A stretch of DNA of 64,000 bases from Tropicimonas sp033101155 (GCF_033101155.1 NZ_JAWMPX010000007.1:1-64000), one strand, 5' to 3'. Positions 53,781 to 62,336 are shown, counted from the stretch's first letter. Made by a program: numbers and translations. The notes: generated from the letters alone by a model not told the origin.

Positions 53781-54220
53781 TTCGGCGTTCCGGCGTGCGC
53801 GCGAAGGTCGTGTCTGGCGGGTTAGACCGGTTGTGACGCAGTTCCTTTTGCGACCATCGGGCCGAAGAGGCCTCGCATCGCACTAAGGCGGTTGGAGCCG
53901 AGTGCAAAAAACATCCGTTGTCCGCCCCTCGGGACGATGACTGAAACCGCGAGGAACGATTTCGCGCGCGCAAAGCGACGGTCCGGGGCGCTAGTCACAA
54001 TGATGACTTCAAGCACTTCTGTCTCCCACCCGACGCCGATCGTTTTGGACCGGCTTCCAAATGCGTTGCTTCCCGCTTCAGGTTGAGACCACCTGACCTG
54101 GGCGCAGAAGGGCGCTTCTCCGGCGGCAAGACCTCGCGGTATCAGCGGCGGGCAGTCGTTCCCGCATTTCGACCTTTATCCGGCGCGCGAGCCTGGCGGC
54201 CTTCCCTCGGGAAGGGGAAT

Positions 54221-54242
54221 TAAATATGTTTTATAAATATGT
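54221..54242. promoter_or_regulatory. Direct repeat TAAATATGT x2 upstream of SQR
   Basis: TAAATATGT occurs at 54221-54229 and 54234-54242, 13 bases apart, in a very A+T-rich stretch. It lies about 130 bases upstream of the SQR start. It could be an operator or an upstream promoter element. Confidence 0.35.
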
Positions 54243-54258
54243 ATTTGATATGGATCAA

Positions 54259-54276
54259 TGCATGCGAATGTATGCA
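54259..54276. promoter_or_regulatory. Inverted repeat TGCAT-N8-ATGCA upstream of SQR
   Basis: TGCAT and ATGCA are separated by eight bases, the layout of ArsR-family operators, such as those of sulfide-sensing SqrR/BigR. The bases differ from the ATTC-N8-GAAT motif I recall for SqrR. No SqrR/BigR gene is in the window, so this is only a candidate. Confidence 0.35.
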
Positions 54277-54372
54277 ATGCTTCATCAGCCGGAAAGTCCT
54301 GCGTATGCAGGCGGGGATTATTCTGGGTGCGATCACGACTCGCAGCCGTGAAACGGAGGGAAAGAGCCAGAT

Positions 54373-55677
54373 ATGAAGACGAGTCGCAGACAGTTCTTTG
54401 GGCTTGCGGCCGGTGCTGCCGCGCTGACCGGATTGCAGGCCGCGCCGGCCCGGGCCGCCAAGGTCAAGACGAGGGCGAAGATCGTGATCCTCGGAGCCGG
54501 CGCGGCGGGCACCGCGATGGCCAATCGGCTGGACGACCGGCTGAAGGGCGCCGAGATCACCCTGATCGACGGGCGCAAGCAGCATTGGTATCAGCCGGGC
54601 TTCACGCTGATCGCCTCGGGCCTCAAGCCGGCCGATTACTCGGTCACGCAGACCCCGGACTGGCTGCCGCGATCGGCCAAGCTGATCCCTGAATACGTTG
54701 CCGAGATCGACCCTGCGGCGAAGAAGGTGATGACGGCGGGCGGGGCCACGGTCGAGTATGACTACCTGGTCGTCGCGCTTGGCATCAAGCTGGACTGGGA
54801 CGCCATCGAAGGCTTCTCGCTCGACATGGTTGGCGAGAACGGTATCGGCGCGGTCTATGCCGGGCCGGACTATGCCGCGAAGACGTGGAAAGCGATGGAC
54901 CGCTTCACCGACGAGGGCGGGGAGGGGCTCTTCTATCGCCCGGCCACGGAGATGAAATGCGCCGGGGCGCCGCTGAAATACACCTTCATCACCGATGATT
55001 ATGCGCGCAGGAAAGACACGCGCGACAAGATGAACATCACCTATGCGGCCCATTCCAAGAGTTTCTTCGGCGTGCCCATCGTCAACGAAAAAGTGCGGAT
55101 GCTCTTCGAGGATCGCGGTTTCGAAACCACCTTCGACCACGTCCTGAAATCCATCGATCCGGCCAGGAAGCTCGCGACCTTCTCCACGCCCGAAGGCGAT
55201 ACGGAGCTGCCCTACGACTTCACCAATGTCATCCCGCCGCAGGTCGCCCCCGACGTGATCCGCAATTCCGACCTGCCCTGGCAGGACGGGAAATGGGCCG
55301 CGCAGGGCTGGCTCGAGGTCGACAAGTACAACCTCCAGCATGTCCGTTACCCGGAAGTCTTCGCCGTCGGCGACATCGCCGGTGTGCCGAAGGGCAAGAC
55401 GGCGGCGAGCGTCAAATGGCAGGTGCCGGTGGTCGAGGACCATCTCGTCGCGGCCATCGAAGGCAAGGAAGGCACCAAGCTTTATAACGGCTACACGTCC
55501 TGCCCGATGATCACCCGGATCGGACGCGCGATGCTGGTCGAGTTTGACTACAACAACAATCTCGTGCCGTCCTTCCCCGGTATTATCGCGCCGCTGGAGG
55601 AGCTGTGGATTTCCTGGCTGATGAAGGAAGTCGCGCTGAAAGCCACCTATAACGCCATGCTGCGCGGCAAGGCTTGA
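54373..55677 (+). CDS. Sulfide:quinone oxidoreductase-like flavoprotein, type II-like
   Basis: 434 residues. A twin-arginine signal (KTSRRQFFGLAAG) suggests export via Tat. The FAD loop is VILGAGAAGTAMANRL at about residues 40-55. Redox cysteines are Cys196 (EMKCAGAPLKY) and Cys377 (YTSCPMITRIG); human SQOR has Cys201 and Cys379 at almost the same places, so this is SQR of the two-cysteine kind. SQR oxidises sulfide to persulfide and passes electrons to quinone. A Tat signal is unusual, as many SQRs face the membrane without one. The gene is followed at ten bases by a small membrane protein and then a SLAC1 channel. Confidence 0.88.
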   Translation: MKTSRRQFFGLAAGAAALTGLQAAPARAAKVKTRAKIVILGAGAAGTAMANRLDDRLKGAEITLIDGRKQHWYQPGFTLIASGLKPADYSVTQTPDWLPRSAKLIPEYVAEIDPAAKKVMTAGGATVEYDYLVVALGIKLDWDAIEGFSLDMVGENGIGAVYAGPDYAAKTWKAMDRFTDEGGEGLFYRPATEMKCAGAPLKYTFITDDYARRKDTRDKMNITYAAHSKSFFGVPIVNEKVRMLFEDRGFETTFDHVLKSIDPARKLATFSTPEGDTELPYDFTNVIPPQVAPDVIRNSDLPWQDGKWAAQGWLEVDKYNLQHVRYPEVFAVGDIAGVPKGKTAASVKWQVPVVEDHLVAAIEGKEGTKLYNGYTSCPMITRIGRAMLVEFDYNNNLVPSFPGIIAPLEELWISWLMKEVALKATYNAMLRGKA

Positions 55678-55687
55678 GGAGAGAGAC

Positions 55688-56056
55688 ATGCAGGACCTCA
55701 CGTTCGAAACCCTCATCGCCGTCTTCGAAGAGATCTTCGGCTTCTGGCTCTTCTGGGCCATGGTGGTCACCGCGGCGATCATCACGCTGCTCTATATCTA
55801 CGTGCTGATCCGCGACCGCTCGGTCAGCTGGCGCAAATTCCTCTGGGCGCAGCTCTCGATGCCCTTCGGCGCCATCGCGGCGGTGCTCTTCGTGCAGAAG
55901 ATGACCAATTCCAGCTTCGCCGATATCGGCGGGCCGGTCGATGTCTTCGTGCTGCTCGGGGTCGCCGTGGCCGGCGCCATCGGGCTGGCGATCCTCGTCT
56001 ATGTGCTGGAATCGCTGATCTGGCCGCAGGTGGATGAAGACGAGTTCGACTACTGA
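55688..56056 (+). CDS. Small three-helix membrane protein downstream of SQR
   Basis: 122 residues. Three predicted membrane helices: about 18-42 (FGFWLFWAMVVTAAIITLLYIYVLI), 55-70 and 85-110. It ends in an acidic tail (VDEDEFDY). I think it belongs to a DUF5368-type family seen in Rhodobacterales but am not certain of this. It begins ten bases after SQR and so is likely its membrane partner or anchor. No catalytic motif is present. Confidence 0.75.
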   Translation: MQDLTFETLIAVFEEIFGFWLFWAMVVTAAIITLLYIYVLIRDRSVSWRKFLWAQLSMPFGAIAAVLFVQKMTNSSFADIGGPVDVFVLLGVAVAGAIGLAILVYVLESLIWPQVDEDEFDY

Positions 56057-56192
56057 TCCGCGACGCGGTCGTATGGAAACCGGGCGGCGCGGTCATTTTG
56101 GTCGCGCCGCTGTCGATTGGGCTTGCGGGCAACACCGCTTTGACCAAATTTGCCGATAAGGCGCGCGCCGTGATCCAGGGAGCATCTGAAAA

Positions 56193-57167
56193 ATGACTGA
56201 AGCCGAACAGGTCGCCGAGCCGAAGCTCGCGCATTTCCCGGTCACGTTCTTCGCCACCATCATGGGGCTGGCCGGGCTGACGCTGGCCACACACACCGCC
56301 GAGCATGCATGGGGCCTGCCGGCCCTTCTCTCGACCCTGCTCCTGCTCGGCACGGTTGTCGCCTTCGCCGCGCTCTGCTGGTTCTTCGCGCTGAAATGGA
56401 ACCGTCACCGTGGCCATTTCCTCGGCGAGTGGGAGCACCCGGTCAAGAAAGCTTTCTTCCCCGCCATCTCCATCTCTCTGCTGCTGATCGCCACAGCACT
56501 GGCACCATCGCTTCCCTGGCTGGCGCGTTTGGTCTGGATCGTCGGGGCCAGCCTGCAACTCGGATTGACGCTGGCCGTCATCTCCGGCTGGATCGGCCAC
56601 AAGCCCTTCCAGCCGCTGCATATTTCGCCGGCCTGGTTCATTCCGGCGGTTGGCAATATCGTCGCCCCGCTCGCCGGGGTCGGACTCGGCTTCGTGGAAC
56701 TCTCCTGGTTCTTCTTCTCGGTCGGGCTCGTCTTCTGGATCGTGCTGTTGGTGCTGGTGATGAACCGGCTGATCTTTCATGACCCGCTGCCCGGACGGAT
56801 GCTGCCAACCCTGGCCATCCTTATCGCGCCGCCTGCCGTGGGCTTCGTCGCCTGGATCAATCTCAATGGTGGCCAGATCGACGCCTTCGCGCGCATCCTG
56901 CTCAACAGTGCCTTTATCTTCGCTGCGCTTGTCGCCGTTCAGGCCCCGAAATTCAGTGCCATCCCCTTTGCGCTCTCCTGGTGGGCGCTGAGCTTTCCAT
57001 CTGCAGCGATGACCGTCGCCACCTTTCGGTTCGCGGCCCTGTCGGGCTCCGGTTTCCACGCGGTGCTGGCGGCCCTGTTCTACGTCCTGTTGCTGATCAT
57101 CATGGTGTCGTTGATCGCTCGGACGGTGAAGGCCATTCGCGCCGGAGAGATCTGCGTCCCGGAGTAA
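56193..57167 (+). CDS. SLAC1/TehA family anion channel
   Basis: 324 residues with ten predicted helices, the size and topology of the TDT/SLAC1 family. The N-terminus LAHFPVTFFATIMGLAGLTLATH holds the conserved first helix, and WEHPVKKAFFPAISISLLLIA follows. The pore Phe of the TehA family probably lies in SFPSAAMTVATFRF. Members export C4 dicarboxylates, sulfite or other anions. Next to SQR a role in releasing sulfite or thiosulfate is an attractive inference. The gap to the previous gene is 136 bases. Confidence 0.87.
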   Translation: MTEAEQVAEPKLAHFPVTFFATIMGLAGLTLATHTAEHAWGLPALLSTLLLLGTVVAFAALCWFFALKWNRHRGHFLGEWEHPVKKAFFPAISISLLLIATALAPSLPWLARLVWIVGASLQLGLTLAVISGWIGHKPFQPLHISPAWFIPAVGNIVAPLAGVGLGFVELSWFFFSVGLVFWIVLLVLVMNRLIFHDPLPGRMLPTLAILIAPPAVGFVAWINLNGGQIDAFARILLNSAFIFAALVAVQAPKFSAIPFALSWWALSFPSAAMTVATFRFAALSGSGFHAVLAALFYVLLLIIMVSLIARTVKAIRAGEICVPE

Positions 57168-57353
57168 GCCTTTCTTCGCTACCGCTAGGGCGTGCAGCCT
57201 GTCACAATGTTGCAATAATACGGGCCGTTTTGGAAACAATCTGTCTCCGCTCTGGTTTTCCCTGTATTTTGTTAACTTTTTCTGCTCTCATTGCAGGACC
57301 AACGACCTTCCGGCCGGGGCGGTTCCCGGCCGCAGCAATGTGAGTCAAACAAG

Positions 57354-57506
57354 ATGAGTGAGTATCAGACCCCACCGCCCAAGACCGCCGCCGAAACACC
57401 TCCGGAGGCGAAGACGTTGCGCGATCCTGCGCGCGAACAACAGAAGCCGACGCCAGAACTGGGCCGCCGCCCGCGCTATTCCTTTACAGATTTCGCCAGT
57501 ATCTGA
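57354..57506 (+). CDS. Possible 50-residue hypothetical protein
   Basis: A frame of 50 residues starting MSEYQTPPPKTAAETPPEAK and ending RPRYSFTDFASI. It is rich in Pro, Lys and Arg, likely disordered. No clear ribosome-binding site or family. It is 58 bases upstream of the TfoX-domain gene on the same strand. Confidence 0.35.
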   Translation: MSEYQTPPPKTAAETPPEAKTLRDPAREQQKPTPELGRRPRYSFTDFASI

Positions 57507-57564
57507 CCGGGCTATTTTTGTTCGGCACCTTGCCGGTGCCGCCCGGACAGGTAGGTTTGTCGTT

Positions 57565-57894
57565 ATGGCAGACCCCGTTTCATCGATCCGCAATCTTGGT
57601 CCGGCCATGGAGGCCGCCTGTACACGTGCCGGCATTCGCTCGGCCGAGGAGTTGCGCGCGCTTGGCGCCGACGAGGCCTATGGCAGGCTCCTCGAAATCG
57701 GTACGCGGCCGCATTTCATCGGCTATTACGTGATCGAGATGGGGTTGCAAGGGCGACCCTGGAACGATTGCAAGGGATCCGAGAAAGAGGCGCTGCGCCG
57801 TCGGTTCGACGCGATTGTCGCCCGAAGCCGTGCGACCGGGATGGGCGAGGTCGAACGCGTTCTGGACCAGATCGGAACAGGAATGCGGCGGTAG
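57565..57894 (+). CDS. TfoX C-terminal-domain protein
   Basis: 109 residues. The TfoX_C helical domain is present: SIRNLGPAMEAACTRAGIRSAEELRALGADEAYGRLLE (first 45 residues, in order) and PHFIGYYVIEMGLQGRPWNDC. In full-length TfoX/Sxy the domain follows an N-terminal one and activates competence genes; free-standing C-terminal domains occur in many alphaproteobacteria with unknown function. The start at 57565 follows AGGTAGG. The structured repeat (copy 2) lies seven bases after its stop. Confidence 0.83.
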   Translation: MADPVSSIRNLGPAMEAACTRAGIRSAEELRALGADEAYGRLLEIGTRPHFIGYYVIEMGLQGRPWNDCKGSEKEALRRRFDAIVARSRATGMGEVERVLDQIGTGMRR

Positions 57895-57900
57895 GGACCC

Positions 57901-58111
57901 GGACAGAGCCACCGTTCGCTGCGCTAGCCAAGTAGTGCACCGAAAGCCAAGCCAGCGCCTGCACGTGGGATGGCGCCGCTAGGGTTGTGGTCACCACTTT
58001 ATCCCGACCAGATCCGAAAAAGTTCCATAGGTTGCGCTTGCCTCACCAAAGCGCCAGCCCGCCGGGACGGGCAGGCGCTGGCCCGGCGGCCTTCGGCTTT
58101 GTTTCCGGGCC
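57901..58111. repeat. Structured intergenic repeat, copy 2
   Basis: About 210 bases, aligned to 20821-21030 with a single one-base indel. Conserved parts: the AGCGCC hairpins, ACTTTATCCC, and AAAGCGCCAGCCCG with CGGGCAGGCGCTGGC. The last hairpin pairs GGCCCGG with CCGGGCC, while copy 1 pairs GGCACGG with CCGTGCC, so both arms changed together. It lies between the 3' ends of convergent tfoX-like and M48 genes, as copy 1 does between cobT and the antiporter. Confidence 0.75.
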
Positions 58112-58124
58112 ACGGGCGCTTTGC

Positions 58125-58820
58125 TCAATCGATCCGTGGTGTCTCCCACCGCGCTTCACGCGCCTCGATCGCTGCCACGCGGTCATCTGTCTTCGGGTGG
58201 CTCAGCAGCCAGGCCGGTGTGCCCGCGCCAAGCCCGCCGGTCAGGTGTTCCAGCTTGGAGAACAAGCTTTTCTGCGGCGCTGTTCCGATCCCGGACTTGA
58301 CCAGGAGGGCGGAGGCATAGGCATCGGCCTCGAACTCGTCCTGTCGGCTCAGCCGCGCGGCGAGCAGCGAGGTGAGCGCCCCGGCGATCACCGCGCCAAT
58401 GCCCGGAATGAAGCGGTTGAGAACGGTCGCGAGCGCTATGCGGATCGCGTTCTGGCCGGAGAAATCGATCATCCGGCGCCGCGAGTGGCCGAGCGCGACA
58501 TGGCCCAGCTCATGGGCGATGACGGAGGCCAGTTCCTCGCCGGACACGTCGCCCGCGCGGTAACGATCATAGAAGCCGCGGGTGATGAAAATCCGCCCAT
58601 CCGGGGCGGCCAGCCCATTGATCGGTGCGACCTCGTAGATGAAGACGCGGATCCGTTCGAGATCCAGCGCCTCGGCCATCCGGTCCATCAGGCGTCGCAA
58701 TCCGGGGTCTGCCAGCTCGGTCGAGCGCGCATCAAGCTCTTTTGCCGTTTTCCAGGCGGAGAAACGGTACATGACCAGCCCGTAGCCGATCATCAGCAGG
58801 AGAGGGGTGAGCTTCAGCAT
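58125..58820 (-). CDS. M48 family metalloprotease
   Basis: 231 residues. One N-terminal membrane helix (about 5-20), then the zinc motif HELGH at residues 103-107 (VIAHELGHVALGHSRRR). A third ligand is in RQDEFEADAYASALL near 170. A second hydrophobic stretch (about 135-160) may re-enter the membrane. The family includes HtpX and YggG/LoiP, which degrade damaged or misfolded envelope proteins. The start at 58820 (MLKLTPLLLMIG) is preferred to one 12 codons earlier. The extent of the protease domain outside the cytoplasm cannot be determined. Confidence 0.88.
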   Translation of the reverse strand: MLKLTPLLLMIGYGLVMYRFSAWKTAKELDARSTELADPGLRRLMDRMAEALDLERIRVFIYEVAPINGLAAPDGRIFITRGFYDRYRAGDVSGEELASVIAHELGHVALGHSRRRMIDFSGQNAIRIALATVLNRFIPGIGAVIAGALTSLLAARLSRQDEFEADAYASALLVKSGIGTAPQKSLFSKLEHLTGGLGAGTPAWLLSHPKTDDRVAAIEAREARWETPRID

Positions 58821-58868
58821 CCCCGAAGATATGGGCCGGCATGGCCGCGACGGCAAGTCCGGATAGGA

Positions 58869-59735
58869 CTATTGGGCAGATGACGGTCGCCATGTGGCCA
58901 GGGCGACGGCCGAAAGAATGGTCGCCGCGCCAGCCACGCCGTACCAGCTGGGCAGGTCGCCGAAGAGCACGAGATCGAAGCCGAGCGCCCAGATCAGGCC
59001 GGTATATTCCAGCGGGGCAAGGCGCGAGACCGGCGCCCGGGCCACCGCTTCGGCCGAAAGCACATGGGCGAGCCCGCCGAGCAGACCGGCCAGGAGCAGC
59101 CAGCCAAGTGTCGCTGCCTCATGGGGCTGCCAACCGAAGGGCGCGCTGGCCAGCCCTGCGGCGCTGCCGGTCAGTGCAAAGTAGAAGGCGATCGTGGAGG
59201 GGCGCTCCGTGCGGGTCATGCTTCGGATATGCACGCGGACAAAGGCCATGGTGAGCGCGAATCCCAAGCCGGCCGCAACGCCGATCATCGCGCCGTGTCC
59301 GGGAAGCGCCAGCGCGCCGCCGGCCATGAACAGCACCCCCGCGAAACCAGTGAGCGTCGCCAGCACGACGCGGGGCGTCATCCGCTCGCCTGCAAGCAGT
59401 GCCGCCAGGGGTAGGGTCACGACCGGTGTCAGGTAGGCCAGCGCCTGTGCCGTCGCCACCGTCAGGTAGGCCAGCGAGAGAAAGGACAGCGCCATGGAGA
59501 GCACGCCGAACAGGCTGCGCGTGATATGCAGCCGAGGGTGGCGCGTCGACAGGGCGGCAGGAAACTCGCGGCGCAACGCCATGTATCCGAGGATCGGCAG
59601 GAATGCGCCCGCCGAGCGCCAGAACAGGATCTGGCCGATGGGCAAGTCGGATGTGAGCAGACGGACAATGGCCGACATGGCCGTGATCAGGAAAATCGCG
59701 ACCAGAAAGAGCAGGGTGGCGGTGGGACGAAACAT
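58869..59735 (-). CDS. EamA/DMT family transporter
   Basis: 288 residues with ten predicted helices in two EamA repeats (about 5-135 and 145-280). The N-terminus TATLLFLVAIFLITAMSAIVRLL and the end of repeat two, RLAPLEYTGLIWALGFDLVLFGDLPSW, are typical. DMT carriers export metabolites or import small molecules, and the substrate is unknown. The gene lies alone between the M48 and the VWA genes, all on the same strand. Confidence 0.87.
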   Translation of the reverse strand: MFRPTATLLFLVAIFLITAMSAIVRLLTSDLPIGQILFWRSAGAFLPILGYMALRREFPAALSTRHPRLHITRSLFGVLSMALSFLSLAYLTVATAQALAYLTPVVTLPLAALLAGERMTPRVVLATLTGFAGVLFMAGGALALPGHGAMIGVAAGLGFALTMAFVRVHIRSMTRTERPSTIAFYFALTGSAAGLASAPFGWQPHEAATLGWLLLAGLLGGLAHVLSAEAVARAPVSRLAPLEYTGLIWALGFDLVLFGDLPSWYGVAGAATILSAVALATWRPSSAQ

Positions 59736-59836
59736 CGGGTTACCGGGAAAAGGGGATGCCGGTTAGCGATAACGGGCATGCGCTGGCTCCGCAACAGCGC
59801 TCCTGAGCGCGGCGCGGGTGGCGCTTGCCGACGGCT

Positions 59837-61018
59837 TCAGCCCAACTCCCGCATTCCCCGGTCGATCCCTTCCAGAGTCATCGGCACCATGCGTTCGCCA
59901 AAGATCTGGCGGATCATGCCGATGGATTGGGTGTAACCCCAGAGCCGCTCTGGCGTCGGGTTGACCCAGAGATGGTCGGGCCATTGCGCCTGCGCGCGCC
60001 TGAGCCAGGTCTCGCCGCTCTCGGCGTTCCAATGCTCGTTGGCCCCGCCCGGATGCAGCACCTCATAGGGGCTCATCGCGGCGTCGCCGACGAAGATGCA
60101 CTTGTAATCCGGCCCATAGGTATTGAGCACCTCCCAGGTCGGGGTCTGCGCGTCCCAGCGACGGCGATTGTCGCGCCAGACGCCCTCATAGAGACAATTG
60201 TGGAAGTAGTAGTATTCGAGATGCTTGAATTCGGAGCGGGCGGCGGAGAAGAGCTCTTCGACGACCTTGATATAGGGGTCCATCGAGCCGCCCACATCGA
60301 GGAACATCACCACCTTGACCGCGTTGTGCCGTTCGGGCCGCATCTTGACGTCGAGATAGCCATGATCGGCGGTGGCCCGGATCGTTTCGTCGAGATCCAG
60401 CTCCTCATGTGCGCCGTGCCGCGCCCATTGCCGAAGCCGCTTCAGCGCCACCTTGATATTGCGCGTGCCCAGCTCGACGCTGTCATCGAGATTGCGGAAC
60501 TCGCGCTTGTCCCAGACCTTGACCGCGCGCTTGTGCCGACTTTCCTTCTGGCCGATGCGCACGCCTTCCGGGTTATAGCCATGGGCGCCGAAGGGCGAGG
60601 TGCCGGCGGTGCCAATCCATTTGTTGCCGCCCTGGTGGCGACCCTCCTGCTCCTTGAGCCGCTCCTTGAGCGTCTCCATCAGCTTGTCGAACCCGCCGAG
60701 CGCCTCGATCTCGGCCATCTCTTCCGAACTCAGGTGTTTTGCTGCCATCTTGTGCAGCCAGTCCTCGGGCAGGTCCAGCGCTTCCATCACCTGCTCGGCG
60801 GTCAGTGCCTCGACGCCATCGAAGGAGGCGGCGAAGGCTCGGTCGAAGCGGTCGAGATGGCGTTCATCCTTCACCATTGCCGAGCGGGCGAGATAATAGA
60901 ATCCGTCGAGATCATAGGTCACCAGCCCCGCCGACATCCCTTCGAGAAAGGCGAGGTATTCACGCAAGGAGACAGGGACGCCGCCATCTCGCAGTGTCTG
61001 GAAGAAGGGTAGAAACAT
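59837..61018 (-). CDS. VWA domain protein, CoxE-like
   Basis: 393 residues. The C-terminal half (about 180-380) is the CoxE-like VWA domain: VVMFLDVGGSMDPYIKVVEELFSAA corresponds to the metal site, though DVGGS replaces the usual DxSGS. The N-terminus (SLREYLAFLEGMSAG...) is helical. Such proteins assist MoxR-type AAA ATPases in metal or cofactor insertion, but no MoxR gene is nearby. The start at 61018 (MFLPFFQTLRDG) is preferred to an upstream frame. The altered first loop may weaken metal binding. Confidence 0.85.
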   Translation of the reverse strand: MFLPFFQTLRDGGVPVSLREYLAFLEGMSAGLVTYDLDGFYYLARSAMVKDERHLDRFDRAFAASFDGVEALTAEQVMEALDLPEDWLHKMAAKHLSSEEMAEIEALGGFDKLMETLKERLKEQEGRHQGGNKWIGTAGTSPFGAHGYNPEGVRIGQKESRHKRAVKVWDKREFRNLDDSVELGTRNIKVALKRLRQWARHGAHEELDLDETIRATADHGYLDVKMRPERHNAVKVVMFLDVGGSMDPYIKVVEELFSAARSEFKHLEYYYFHNCLYEGVWRDNRRRWDAQTPTWEVLNTYGPDYKCIFVGDAAMSPYEVLHPGGANEHWNAESGETWLRRAQAQWPDHLWVNPTPERLWGYTQSIGMIRQIFGERMVPMTLEGIDRGMRELG

Positions 61019-61284
61019 CGATGGTCCCGAGTTGTGCTGACCGCCACCCTCCCGCGCGAACGCGCCGAGGTCAACAGCGCGGCCGCGCCCGAAGGGCGCC
61101 ACCCCCAACGCTTTTTGTCGGGTGTAAGCCCGGCGAAAAGGGGCGGGAGCGCTCCCGCCCGTCGTCGACGCATCACAGATGCGCTCCTCCCGTTGGGCCG
61201 GGCGCGCCTTCGGCGCGCGGTGGCGCGAGGGTGGAAGGGTGGGCGTTGGCGAAAGGGCGGAACGCCTTTCCCGGTCCGCACAGT
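61019..61284. repeat. Hairpin-rich intergenic region between SDR and VWA genes
   Basis: 266 bases with at least four strong hairpins. GGGCGGGAGCGCTCCCGCCC (61141-61160) is a perfect 20-base palindrome. CGCATC-ACA-GATGCG lies at 61169-61183 and GCGCGCC-TTC-GGCGCGC at 61202-61218. GCGCCC-GA-AGGGCGC is near 61083. On the minus strand the 20-base palindrome is followed by CTTTTC, so it could end transcription of the SDR gene. It may also act as a REP/BIME-like repeat, though no second copy was found here. Confidence 0.5.
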
Positions 61285-62256
61285 TCAGCTTTGAGCGGGC
61301 AGAACGCCATCAGCGATCAGCTGCCGGAACGCCTGGAGGCTCTCGCGAATGCCCTGCTCAGGCGGTATTGACGGGTATGAGCCCAGATGTGCCCGGATCG
61401 GCGCATCGTCGAGATCGGGCGGAATGGGCAGCGGATTGCCCGCTGTGCTGACCGAATGGTTTGGGGCCAGATGAGACAGGATCTCCAACCCCTGCTCGAC
61501 GGACATGCAGCTCCCGTTCAGGTCGAAGACCGGTGCGCCGTCGCCATCGCGGGCAATGGCGGTGATGAAGGCGGCTGCGGCTTCGCCCGCATAGAGCCAG
61601 CTCACGGGGCCGCCAAAAGAAATCTCGTGGGCCTCGCCACGCGCGGCGCGAAGCAGGCCGACGCTGAATTCCGAGGTCATTCCCTGATCCCGCCCGACGC
61701 CATAGACCACATTGGGGCGGATGCCGACCGAGGGCACCTGCCAGTCCAGCCAGTAAACCTGCGCGGTGTTCTCGTTCGCAAGCTTGTAGGCGCCATATAA
61801 TGTCGCGATGGTCGGTCCGCCCGGTGGCATGCCGTGAATGGCCGACGAACTGGCATAGGCCAACCGTTTCAGGCCGCGCTGCCGGGCAAGTTCCAGCACA
61901 TTGATCGTGCCTTCGACATTGACCCGCGCGCCCGCGGCGGGATCGGCCTTGCAGAAAGGCACCATCAACCCGGCGAGATGGATGACGGCTCGAATGCCGT
62001 GCTTGTCGCAGATCTCGAACAGGCGGGCGCTGTCGGTGATGTCGCCTGTTTCCCAGGTCAGGTCCGCCGCCGCATCTCCCAGAAGCAGCGAGGGACGGGT
62101 TCGGTTGTCCTGCAGGTCAAAGGCGACAAGCGGGATACCGGACCGGGCCAGGATCGCGACCACCCAGGCGCCGATGCAGCCACCTGCACCGGTCACCAGG
62201 ACCGGACCGTCAAACGAGGACGCGTCTAAAAGAAACGGGTCTGTCAAGAAATCCAT
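61285..62256 (-). CDS. NAD-dependent epimerase/dehydratase (extended SDR)
   Basis: 323 residues. The nucleotide-binding motif is VLVTGAGGCIGAWVVAIL near residues 20-37. The Tyr-x3-Lys pair is in YGAYKLANE (about 150-158) and Ser in YASSSAIHG. Such enzymes act on nucleotide sugars, or on sugar acids and lactones. The N-terminus has an extra 20 residues before the Rossmann fold. A 266-base hairpin-rich gap separates it from the VWA gene. The substrate is unknown. Confidence 0.88.
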   Translation of the reverse strand: MDFLTDPFLLDASSFDGPVLVTGAGGCIGAWVVAILARSGIPLVAFDLQDNRTRPSLLLGDAAADLTWETGDITDSARLFEICDKHGIRAVIHLAGLMVPFCKADPAAGARVNVEGTINVLELARQRGLKRLAYASSSAIHGMPPGGPTIATLYGAYKLANENTAQVYWLDWQVPSVGIRPNVVYGVGRDQGMTSEFSVGLLRAARGEAHEISFGGPVSWLYAGEAAAAFITAIARDGDGAPVFDLNGSCMSVEQGLEILSHLAPNHSVSTAGNPLPIPPDLDDAPIRAHLGSYPSIPPEQGIRESLQAFRQLIADGVLPAQS

Positions 62257-62336
62257 ATGCTCCTCCCCAGGCCTTGATCCGGAGAGTGTGGCTTGGATTC
62301 GGCCATCGGTCGAGCTTTTCAGTACGACGCGGGCTC

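Larger units (their letters stand above)
53781..54372. other. 592-base intergenic region between SulP and SQR genes
   Basis: No gene is supported by family or a good ribosome-binding site, although short open frames exist on the minus strand. The proximal part is G+C-rich and unexceptional. The last 150 bases are A+T-rich and hold the direct repeat and inverted repeat listed separately, which most likely contain the SQR promoter. Confidence 0.4.

Noticed and set aside
53822..54016. 64-residue minus-strand frame in the gap after SulP
   Set aside because: No ribosome-binding site, and no resemblance to a known protein; probably chance.
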